A stretch of DNA of 37,953 bases, from the NCBI GenBank assembly GCA_945906915.1, contig CAMDSI010000003.1:1-37953 (forward strand), given 5' to 3'. Made by a program: the position numbers and the translations under genes. Source of the DNA: Spirosoma fluviale (lineage in GTDB: Bacteria; Bacteroidota; Bacteroidia; Cytophagales; Spirosomataceae). Positions 10,061 through 17,305 of this stretch are shown here, one piece after another; the first letter of the stretch is position 1, and each line of letters starts with the position of its first letter. A model generated the notes under the pieces. The model searched no databases, had not been told where the DNA came from, and saw nothing but the letters and a program-made list of their open reading frames with translations.

Positions 10061-11028
10061 GTATTGATTCCATCCGCGAAATCGTCGAGGGCTGGATGTT
10101 GACTTTGGCCAAAACCAATATCTAAACCCACTTTACATTGAATTTTTTCCTCGCGCTCCGCAATCCAGGCTAATAAAGAGGGTTCATCTGTATAGCGATG
10201 AACATATAAAACACCTACTGGAGAGACCAAATCCTCGTTTTCTGTCACTAAAAGATTCCCTAAATCAAAATGAGTAATCTGATTCAATAGGAACAGGGTT
10301 CTATGGTATTGAAAATTATTTGAATACTTTGAATGATCTAAAACCCACGTTTCCTTTGTCAATTCATCAAATAAAGGAGTTAAATCATACGCTGCAGGAA
10401 CAGCAATCGTAGAGACATTTCTGCAGCCTAAACCATAATAGGTAAATATATCCTGACCTAAACCTTTAAAATCACCCGCTGTTTCGTTTCCTTTCAAAAC
10501 TGCTAAGGAACTCCTATTCTTACGAATAATATGAGGAATGGTGGAGAAATAGTGGGCAAAATAAGCTCCTGAAAAATCACTACCCGTCGCAATAACAGCC
10601 TCCATGCCTTGTAAACGATCAATTACATAGATAGGGAAAGTACTGTCAAATGATTGCATCGCAGACACATACATTTGCATGAGGGCTTTATCTTGCGAAC
10701 TTAATTTCAAATGTGCTTCGTTTCCAGAGGCTAAAACCATTAACACATCATGCATTCCAACAGCGGGTAAATTACCGGCTAAAACAATTCCAACCTTTTT
10801 AGGGTGTGCCGTCTGTGAGGGATGCTTTACATAAAATTCCTCCCAGGCTTTGACAGAAAAAAACTGCTCTTCTATTGCCTGCATGGCATGCCGAACTAAT
10901 GATTCAGAAAACCAAGGATTCTCATTTATGGATCTTTCTATAAATAGTTCTATTTTATCTCGATTTGATTCATCCGTAAAATAGTTTTTCAAGAAAGTAA
11001 TAAGCTGTAAAAAGGAAGCCTTTGGCAT
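10027..11028 (-). CDS. Acyl-CoA reductase (LuxC family)
   Basis: 333 aa; GIVLAGNLPAVGMHDVLMVLASGNEAHLKLSSQD and GLGCRNVSTIAVP; overlaps PAP2 tail-to-tail by 34 bp. Confidence 0.8.
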   Translation of the reverse strand: MPKASFLQLITFLKNYFTDESNRDKIELFIERSINENPWFSESLVRHAMQAIEEQFFSVKAWEEFYVKHPSQTAHPKKVGIVLAGNLPAVGMHDVLMVLASGNEAHLKLSSQDKALMQMYVSAMQSFDSTFPIYVIDRLQGMEAVIATGSDFSGAYFAHYFSTIPHIIRKNRSSLAVLKGNETAGDFKGLGQDIFTYYGLGCRNVSTIAVPAAYDLTPLFDELTKETWVLDHSKYSNNFQYHRTLFLLNQITHFDLGNLLVTENEDLVSPVGVLYVHRYTDEPSLLAWIAEREEKIQCKVGLDIGFGQSQHPALDDFADGINTYDFLVNLKKT

Positions 11029-11140
11029 ATTATAATAGATTTTACCTCACAAAGGTCGAAAATTTTTCGGTTAGTCCATATAAATTATATACTATTCAAA
11101 TTTATGTTCGTAAATTGCACAATCAAACAAAAACATTGGT

Positions 11141-11488
11141 ATGGCGATTATCATAACTGACGAATGTATTAACTGTGGGGCTTGTGAACCAGAATGCCCT
11201 AACACAGCTATTTATGAAGGTGGTGTAGAATGGACTTGGGGCGGTGGCACTTCTTTAACAGAAATTGAATTAGAAGACGGATCTTCAATGGATGCAAAAA
11301 CTCCTGTGGAGCCCGTTTCAGAGGAATTTTATTATATCGTTCCAGATAAATGTACGGAGTGCACTGGTTTCCATGAGGAACCACAATGTGCTGCAGTTTG
11401 TCCAGTGGATTGCTGTGTGCCTGATCCTGATCGCGTAGAAGATACTGATACGTTACAAGCGAAGAAAGCATGGTTGCATGCGGAATAA
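11141..11488 (+). CDS. 2[4Fe-4S] ferredoxin with long inter-cluster insert
   Basis: 115 aa; [12 protein letters not shown] and [22 protein letters not shown]. Confidence 0.88.
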   Translation: MAIIITDECINCGACEPECPNTAIYEGGVEWTWGGGTSLTEIELEDGSSMDAKTPVEPVSEEFYYIVPDKCTECTGFHEEPQCAAVCPVDCCVPDPDRVEDTDTLQAKKAWLHAE

Positions 11489-11512
11489 ATTTTAAGCTTT
11501 GCTTAAAATTTA
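11486..11512. repeat. Perfect AT-rich hairpin directly downstream of ferredoxin stop
   Basis: AAATTTTAAGC (11487-11497)-TTT-GCTTAAAATTT (11501-11511), plus an outer T-A pair. Confidence 0.6.
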
Positions 11513-11546
11513 AAGCATAAAGCATAGAGCATAAAGAATAGATTTA
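11512..11546 (+). repeat. Degenerate heptamer tandem array, left arm (AAAGCAT family)
   Basis: AAAGCAT AAAGCAT AGAGCAT AAAGAAT AGATTTA. Confidence 0.7.
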
Positions 11547-11547
11547 G

Positions 11548-11571
11548 AATGGGGCTTCGGCCCCATTTTTT
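11548..11571 (+). terminator. Rho-independent terminator with UUCG tetraloop (ferredoxin gene)
   Basis: AATGGGGC-TTCG-GCCCCATT followed by a T tract. Confidence 0.85.
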
Positions 11572-11594
11572 ATGTCCAAACATTTCATGAGGCC

Positions 11595-11608
11595 ATCGCC
11601 TAGGCGAT
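11595..11608. repeat. 14-bp perfect palindrome ATCGCCTAGGCGAT
   Basis: Direct read of 11595-11608. Confidence 0.6.
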
Positions 11609-11612
11609 TCGA

Positions 11613-11654
11613 GCTTTATGCTCTATGCTCTATGCTTTGTGCTTTATTCTTTAA
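11613..11654 (-). repeat. Degenerate heptamer tandem array, right arm, inverted relative to the left arm
   Basis: GCTTTAT GCTCTAT GCTCTAT GCTTTGT GCTTTAT TCTTTAA; reverse complement matches the left-arm units. Confidence 0.7.
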
Positions 11655-11658
11655 AAAA

Positions 11659-11689
11659 GACTACTGACTAGCGGCTAACGTCTAACTAC
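11659..11689. repeat. Second heptamer array with a different unit
   Basis: GACTACT GACTAGC GGCTAAC GTCTAAC TAC. Confidence 0.55.
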
Positions 11690-11701
11690 CGATATTTATA
11701 C

Positions 11702-11845
11702 TTTTTCAAGATTTTAAAAATTAAGTTTGAATTTGAACTCATTTATTCTTCATTTTTGCAAAATCATTAAATATTAGTTTAATTTTTACCTCATTTTTAC
11801 TATTTTTTTGCAAAAAGATTAAAAATAGGTTAAATTTTTATCTTA
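11702..11845. repeat. Three tandem imperfect repeats with exact 52-bp period upstream of the porin-amt operon
   Basis: Units starting at 11702, 11754 and 11806 align without gaps; by hand, unit 2 vs 3 is about 32/40 and unit 1 vs 2 about 32/45. Units 2 and 3 start TTTTGCAAAA. Confidence 0.65.
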
Positions 11846-11849
11846 AATA

Positions 11850-11881
11850 TTTGGAATATATAAATTTAGCCTACATCTTTG
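11850..11881 (+). promoter_or_regulatory. Predicted promoter of the porin-amt operon (TTTG-N20-CATCTTTG)
   Basis: TTTG 11850-11853, 20-nt spacer, CATCTTTG 11874-11881 (one mismatch to TAnnTTTG), 41 nt upstream of ATG 11923. Confidence 0.5.
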
Positions 11882-11922
11882 ATTCGTAATCAAGCATTTT
11901 TTACTCTTAAACAATCTCCCAA

Positions 11923-13065
11923 ATGAAAAAAACTATCCTAACAGCCATTTTCGCCGCAACAGCATTTTGTGGATTTTCCCAAGAAAAAGAAGCCGAAGCT
12001 CCTAAGTTTTCTTTTTCGGGTTACATTGATTCATACTATATGTTGAATTTCAATAGCCCAACTAGTAGAAGCAATTTAGGTGCCTCTGGATACGAAAGAG
12101 CTTTCGATCAGAAGTCAAATCAATTTTCTTTAGGACTTGTTCAAACGAAATTTGGGTACGCAACTAAATCAGCTGATGTAGTTGTGGATTTAACATTTGG
12201 ACCTAACGCAGACTTAGGTCAGTACGGAAACGTTATCGGACCATTGGGTGCGGGAAAAGCAAGTACGGCTTTGGCCATCAAACAAGCTTACTTTAACTGG
12301 AAAGCAAGCGACAAATTTACCTTAACAGTAGGCCAATTCGGAACCCACATCGGATACGAAGTAATCGATGCTCCTATCAACTACAACTATTCACTTTCTA
12401 ACCTGTTCAATAATGGTCCGTTCTACCACATCGGAGCAAAAGCGAATTATGCCTTCTCTGACAAATTTTCTGCCATGGTTGGATTAGTCAACAATGTGGA
12501 TAATTTAAATGACAATAATGCTTCTAAAGGTTTTATCTATCAAGTTTTCACCTCGCCTGTAGCCGGATGGAACCTATATGTTAATGGAATCAGCTCGAAT
12601 GAATCTGCTCCCTTAGCTAGCGGTAAAGATGATACTGGCAGCTATAACTTATTGGATTTAACAACATCTTACCAAATCACTCCTAAGTATTTATTAGGCG
12701 TAAATGCAGCATACGGAACACAAACTGGTGATTTCCAAGGAGGCGGATCTGTAGGAAATAGCAAATCATGGGGTGGAGTGGCTTTATACTCTAACTATGC
12801 ATTCACTGATAAATTTAGCTTAGGTGGTCGCTACGAAGTATTCGATAACACATCTGGTGCTCGTGCTTTACGTAAAGCGGATGGTACTGGAACTGATGTT
12901 AGTTCTCTTACCCTAACGGCTACATTCACAGCTGCAGAAGGCCATTTATTGATCAAACCAGAATTACGCACTGATTCTTACCATTCCACTCAATTCGTAG
13001 ACGGTGATGGAAAAAATCAAAAATCTCAAACAACCTTAGGATTGCACTTCATCTATAAGTTTTAA
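11923..13065 (+). CDS. Outer-membrane beta-barrel porin (Bbp2/OmpL-like)
   Basis: 380 aa; signal peptide MKKTILTAIFAATAFCGFSQ; FSFSGYIDSYYMLNFN; alternating beta-strand pattern; C-terminal aromatic LHFIYKF. Confidence 0.8.
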   Translation: MKKTILTAIFAATAFCGFSQEKEAEAPKFSFSGYIDSYYMLNFNSPTSRSNLGASGYERAFDQKSNQFSLGLVQTKFGYATKSADVVVDLTFGPNADLGQYGNVIGPLGAGKASTALAIKQAYFNWKASDKFTLTVGQFGTHIGYEVIDAPINYNYSLSNLFNNGPFYHIGAKANYAFSDKFSAMVGLVNNVDNLNDNNASKGFIYQVFTSPVAGWNLYVNGISSNESAPLASGKDDTGSYNLLDLTTSYQITPKYLLGVNAAYGTQTGDFQGGGSVGNSKSWGGVALYSNYAFTDKFSLGGRYEVFDNTSGARALRKADGTGTDVSSLTLTATFTAAEGHLLIKPELRTDSYHSTQFVDGDGKNQKSQTTLGLHFIYKF

Positions 13066-13091
13066 TTTATTCACACTTAACATTTAATAAT

Positions 13092-14438
13092 ATGACGAAT
13101 CAAAAACCAACCTGGATCCCGTTATTAGTTTTATTAGGAATAGCAGTCCTTGCCTTATTCACCACTTCTGTTCCTGGAGCGATTCCTACAGAAGGTTTAG
13201 ACACAGGTGATACGGCCTGGATGATTGTAGCCTCTGGCTTAGTACTTTTAATGACACCTGGATTAGCGTATTTCTATGGTGGAATGGTTAATCACAAGAA
13301 TGTAATCTCTACTATGTTGCAATCTTTCATTGCCATGGGAGTAATTTCCGTGATTTGGATTGTATTCGGTTTCTCTTTAGCGTTTGGCGACTCTTTAGGT
13401 GGCTGGATCGGAGACCCTAGAAGTTTCTTTATGTTCAATGGTGTATTTGATCACAAATTATCTTTAGGATCTTCAGATCAATTAAAGTTCACGATTCCTT
13501 TTGCTTTGTTTGCTTTTTTCCAAATGAAGTTTGCAGTTATCACGCCAGCGCTTATCTCTGGAGCTTTAGCAGAACGTATAAACTTCCGTGCCTTCGTTTT
13601 ATTCATGGTCCTTTTCTGTATAGCGGTTTACGCTCCATTAGCACACTGGACATGGCATCCAGATGGATTCTTATTCAACTTAGGTGTATTGGATTTTGCT
13701 GGGGGAACAGTTGTTCACATGTCTGCTGGTTGGGCAGCATTAGCGGGTGCTTTATACTTACGTCGCCGTAAGTCTCATATCGAGTCTAATATCTTGCCTC
13801 CAGCTAACATTCCTTATGTATTATTAGGAACAGGTCTATTGTGGTTCGGATGGTTTGGTTTTAACGCAGGTTCTGCGGTAGGAGCAAATGGATTAGCTGT
13901 AACGGCTTTCGCAACTACACACGTAGCTGCCGCTGCTGCTGGTTTATCTTGGATCTTATTTGATGTAACTCGTGGCAAGAAAGTATCTGCCTTGGGTTTC
14001 TGTATCGGTGCGGTAGTAGGTTTAGTAGCTATTACACCAGCGTCAGGTTTCGTGACTGTTCCTGTAGCGATTTTCATTGGAGTGGTTGCTGCGATCGTTT
14101 CTAACATGGCCGCACACTGGAGAGCAAGCTCTAACTTAGATGATACATTAGACGTATTCGCTTGCCACGGTATTGGTGGAATGGTAGGTATGTTAATGAC
14201 TGGTATCTTCGCAACCTCTGCTGTTAACGCAGCAGTAGTAGAGCAAGGCTTGTTCTACGGAGAAACCTCTTTATTCTTAAAGCACTTATTAGCTTTAGCA
14301 ATCGTTTCGGCCTTTGCTTTTGGCGCATCTTATATCCTTTTAGTTATCACGGACAAAATTATTCCATTACGTGTAAACGAGGAAGAAGAAAGATTAGGTT
14401 TGGATATTTCTCAACACGACGAGTCGTTAGCAAAATAA
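13092..14438 (+). CDS. amtB: Ammonium transporter (Amt family)
   Basis: 448 aa; GLAYFYGGMVNHKNVISTMLQSF, HMSAGWAALAGALYLRRR, CHGIGGMVGMLMTGIFA (twin histidines). Confidence 0.95.
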   Translation: MTNQKPTWIPLLVLLGIAVLALFTTSVPGAIPTEGLDTGDTAWMIVASGLVLLMTPGLAYFYGGMVNHKNVISTMLQSFIAMGVISVIWIVFGFSLAFGDSLGGWIGDPRSFFMFNGVFDHKLSLGSSDQLKFTIPFALFAFFQMKFAVITPALISGALAERINFRAFVLFMVLFCIAVYAPLAHWTWHPDGFLFNLGVLDFAGGTVVHMSAGWAALAGALYLRRRKSHIESNILPPANIPYVLLGTGLLWFGWFGFNAGSAVGANGLAVTAFATTHVAAAAAGLSWILFDVTRGKKVSALGFCIGAVVGLVAITPASGFVTVPVAIFIGVVAAIVSNMAAHWRASSNLDDTLDVFACHGIGGMVGMLMTGIFATSAVNAAVVEQGLFYGETSLFLKHLLALAIVSAFAFGASYILLVITDKIIPLRVNEEEERLGLDISQHDESLAK

Positions 14439-14488
14439 TTCAACACAGCTGAGCCGCAAGTAATGGTTCTTGTGGTTTTGTTTCAATC

Positions 14489-14522
14489 AAAAAGTCGGAG
14501 GCTACTAGCTTTCGACTTTTTT
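14489..14522 (+). terminator. Terminator hairpin of amtB
   Basis: AAAAAGTCG (14489-14497)/CGACTTTTT (14513-14521) with a T tract. Confidence 0.65.
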
Positions 14523-14551
14523 GTTTAGCGCCTGCGGCGCTAAACAAAAAA
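14517..14551. repeat. 16-bp perfect hairpin TTTTTTGTTTAGCGCC-TGC-GGCGCTAAACAAAAAA
   Basis: Direct read; overlaps the 3' arm of the preceding terminator. Confidence 0.65.
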
Positions 14552-14552
14552 A

Positions 14553-14580
14553 AGATAAGAGATAAGAGTGTATAGAGTAG
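14553..14580 (+). repeat. Heptamer tandem array, left arm
   Basis: AGATAAG AGATAAG AGTGTAT AGAGTAG. Confidence 0.6.
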
Positions 14581-14583
14581 AAA

Positions 14584-14603
14584 TAAAAAAAGGGCTAACG
14601 CCC
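14584..14603 (-). terminator. Terminator of mtaB
   Basis: Minus strand GGGGCGTTAGCCCTTTTTTT (stem GGGC/GCCC, loop GTTA). Confidence 0.65.
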
Positions 14604-14606
14604 CAT

Positions 14607-14661
14607 CTATATCTATAATCTATAATCTCTACTCTATAATCTATACTCTCTCTTCTATAAC
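14607..14661 (-). repeat. Heptamer tandem array, right arm, running into the mtaB 3' coding end
   Basis: CTATAT CTATAAT CTATAAT CTCTACT CTATAAT CTATACT CTCTCTT CTATAAC; mtaB stop (CTA on +) at 14641-14643. Confidence 0.75.
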
Positions 14662-15960
14662 CACCCCCAGCATCTCACCCGTCTCATTCAAAGATTTATA
14701 TCTAACCTGTTGAACCGTATTAATCTGTAAAGGATCGAAAGGAACCACGACACGAACGTAATTCTCAGAAAAACCTTCCATAGTTCCTGGAGTAGCCGAT
14801 TCTTCAAATAACACTTTTCCTTTTAACCCTGATTGTGATTCATAAAATGCACGACGCTTTTTATCGGAGAGAATATGCAACATCTTAGATCGCTCAGCTT
14901 TTTGCATGCCATCTACTTTGGGCTTCATATCTACCGCATAGGTATTAGGTCGCTCAGAATAGGGGAAAACATGTAAATAAGAGATATCTAATGAATTTAG
15001 GAATTCGTAGGTCTCTAAAAACAATTCAGGAGTTTCACCGGGATGACCCACGATTACGTCTACACCAATACAAGCGGAAGGCATAACTGATTTAATGGAG
15101 GAAACACGATCCACATATAATTCACGTTGGTAGCGACGCTTCATTAACCGCAACACCGTATTAGATCCAGACTGCAAGGGAATATGAAAATGGGGGACAA
15201 ACTTAGACGACGCGCCTAAATAGGCAATCATTTCAGATGTCAATAAATTAGGCTCGATAGAGGAAATGCGGAATCTCTGTATAGACGATTTTTCTTCGAT
15301 GGCTTGTACCAGCTGAAAGAATGTCTCTACTCGTTTTCCATTTTGAATGCCAAAATCACCAATATTCACTCCGGTAAGGACAATTTCCTTTACCTCTTTG
15401 GCAGAAATCTCCTCTATTAAACCCAAAACCTTTTCAATCGTATCGGAACGAGACTGCCCCCGAGCCAAAGGTATCGTACAATAGGAACAAGGATAATCAC
15501 AGCCATCCTGCACCTTTAAAAATGTACGCGTACGGTCATTAACCGAATAGGAGGCATGATAATCTAAATCGTAGCGAATTTCTGAGGCAATCAACTTAGG
15601 CAAAGTTGAAGAAGCACGATTTAAATAGGGGGGGATTAATTCCGGTAATTGAAATTTTTCGTTTGCCCCTAAAACTAAATCGACACCTGGAATGGCTGCA
15701 ATTTCATCAGGCTTTAATTGCGCATAACAGCCAATTATAACAACAGTCGATGAGGGATTAGCTTTTTTAGCTTCCCGAACCACTTTCTTACACTTCTTAT
15801 CTGCTTGTTCGGTAACACTGCAGGTATTAATCACAAATAAATCCGGCTGATCTTGAAATTCAGTACGAACAAAACCTAAAGGCTCTAAAGACCGAGCGAT
15901 AGAGCTAGATTCTGCAAAATTTAACTTGCAACCTAATGTGTAAAATGCGACTTTTTTCAT
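14641..15960 (-). CDS. mtaB: tRNA (N6-threonylcarbamoyladenosine(37)-C2)-methylthiotransferase
   Basis: MKKVAFYTLGCKLNFAESSSIA...; radical SAM motif DGCDYPCSYCTIPLARG; start at ATG 15960 rather than 15990. Confidence 0.92.
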   Translation of the reverse strand: MKKVAFYTLGCKLNFAESSSIARSLEPLGFVRTEFQDQPDLFVINTCSVTEQADKKCKKVVREAKKANPSSTVVIIGCYAQLKPDEIAAIPGVDLVLGANEKFQLPELIPPYLNRASSTLPKLIASEIRYDLDYHASYSVNDRTRTFLKVQDGCDYPCSYCTIPLARGQSRSDTIEKVLGLIEEISAKEVKEIVLTGVNIGDFGIQNGKRVETFFQLVQAIEEKSSIQRFRISSIEPNLLTSEMIAYLGASSKFVPHFHIPLQSGSNTVLRLMKRRYQRELYVDRVSSIKSVMPSACIGVDVIVGHPGETPELFLETYEFLNSLDISYLHVFPYSERPNTYAVDMKPKVDGMQKAERSKMLHILSDKKRRAFYESQSGLKGKVLFEESATPGTMEGFSENYVRVVVPFDPLQINTVQQVRYKSLNETGEMLGVVIEERV

Positions 15961-15983
15961 ACCTGAAATCAGGTGACAAAGGT

Positions 15984-16012
15984 AAAACAAAAATGGCGGG
16001 AAAACCCGCCAT
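15984..16012 (-). terminator. Terminator of GSII glnA
   Basis: ATGGCGGG-TTTT-CCCGCCAT followed by TTTTGTTTT on the minus strand. Confidence 0.75.
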
Positions 16013-16049
16013 CTTATCTATAAAAGTATATAAATGCTTAATAAATGTA

Positions 16050-17063
16050 TTATACTTTGGCTGTTTTAACCGTCTTGATAATACGAGCAGCCACTTTATA
16101 TGGATCTGCCGCTGAGTTCGGACGACGATCTTCTAACCAACCTTTCCATCCTTTTTCTACTGCTGCGATAGGAATACGAATAGAGGCTCCACGATCTGAA
16201 ATTCCATAAGAGAAATCATGGATAGAAGCGGTTTCGTGCTTTCCGGTTAAACGCATGTGATTGTCAGCACCATATACTTCGATGTGTTCTTTCACAAACG
16301 GAGCGAATGATTGACAAATAACGTCATATGCACCCTTATTTCCTGCTGTACGTAAAATGGTATTAGAGAAGTTAGCATGCATACCTGATCCATTCCAATC
16401 TAATTCACCTAAAGGCTTGCAATGCCAGTTAATCGCAACACCATATTTCTCGCCTAAACGCTCTAAAATATAACGACCTAACCAAATTTCATCACCTGCT
16501 TGTTTCGCTCCTTTAGCAAACATTTGGAATTCCCATTGTCCGGCAGCTACTTCCGCGTTAATACCTTCAATATTTAAACCTGCATCAATGCATAAATCTA
16601 AATGCTCTTCAATAATCTCACGACCGTACGCATTTTTTGCACCTACTGAACAGTAGTAAGGTCCTTGTGGCTCAGGATATCCATTTGCTGGAAAACCTAG
16701 AGGCTTATTGGTTTCTGGATCCCAAAGGAAATACTCTTGCTCAAATCCAAACCAGAAATCATTATCATCATCTTCAATTGTTGCACGACCATTAGACTCA
16801 TGAGGAGTACCATCAGCATTCAGAACTTCACACATAACTAAATAACCATCACGACGAGCTGGATCAGGACAAACATAAACCGGCTTTAGTAAGCAGTCAG
16901 ATGAACCTCCTTCGGCTTGTAGAGTAGAAGAACCATCGAAGGACCACATATCTAGGTCTTCTAATTTTCCACTAAAATTATTTTCAATTTTAGTCTTAGA
17001 ACGCAAACTTTGAGTTGGCTTGTAGCCATCTAACCAAATGTACTCTAATTTTGATTTAGCCAT
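16050..17063 (-). CDS. glnA: Glutamine synthetase type II (beta-grasp, eukaryotic-like)
   Basis: 337 aa; LEYIWLDGYKPTQSLRSKTK, WSFDGSSTLQAEGGSSDC, GINAEVAAGQWEFQ, HETASIHDFSYGISDRGASIRIP. Confidence 0.93.
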   Translation of the reverse strand: MAKSKLEYIWLDGYKPTQSLRSKTKIENNFSGKLEDLDMWSFDGSSTLQAEGGSSDCLLKPVYVCPDPARRDGYLVMCEVLNADGTPHESNGRATIEDDDNDFWFGFEQEYFLWDPETNKPLGFPANGYPEPQGPYYCSVGAKNAYGREIIEEHLDLCIDAGLNIEGINAEVAAGQWEFQMFAKGAKQAGDEIWLGRYILERLGEKYGVAINWHCKPLGELDWNGSGMHANFSNTILRTAGNKGAYDVICQSFAPFVKEHIEVYGADNHMRLTGKHETASIHDFSYGISDRGASIRIPIAAVEKGWKGWLEDRRPNSAADPYKVAARIIKTVKTAKV

Positions 17064-17115
17064 GATATTTAAACTTGATTTTGGAACAAAAATACTTTTT
17101 TAGGAATTCGTATAA

Positions 17116-17145
17116 CAAAAATATACCACTTTTCAGGAAAAACAA
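17116..17145 (-). promoter_or_regulatory. Predicted GSII promoter TTG-N19-TATTTTTG
   Basis: Minus strand TTG (17145-17143), 19-nt spacer, TATTTTTG (17123-17116); fits TTG/TAnnTTTG exactly. Confidence 0.6.
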
Positions 17146-17305
17146 TAGTTTTCATCAAAAAATCAAGCAAAAACAACCCACTTTTTAAGAAAACTCCAAA
17201 AATCCAAATTAAACTCAAAAAAATGAATCTTAATTTTCCTTTTTGTTCATTTTTTATCCCATGACAATTCGTTACTTTTACTTAAGAAAACAAATCAAAA
17301 AAAGA

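Noticed and set aside
11208-11525. Minus-strand 105-aa ORF
   Set aside because: Antisense to the ferredoxin gene; its N-terminus is translated from the heptamer/hairpin region.
13814-14107. Minus-strand 97-aa ORF
   Set aside because: Antisense to amtB; low-complexity A/T/P-rich composition typical of a shadow ORF.
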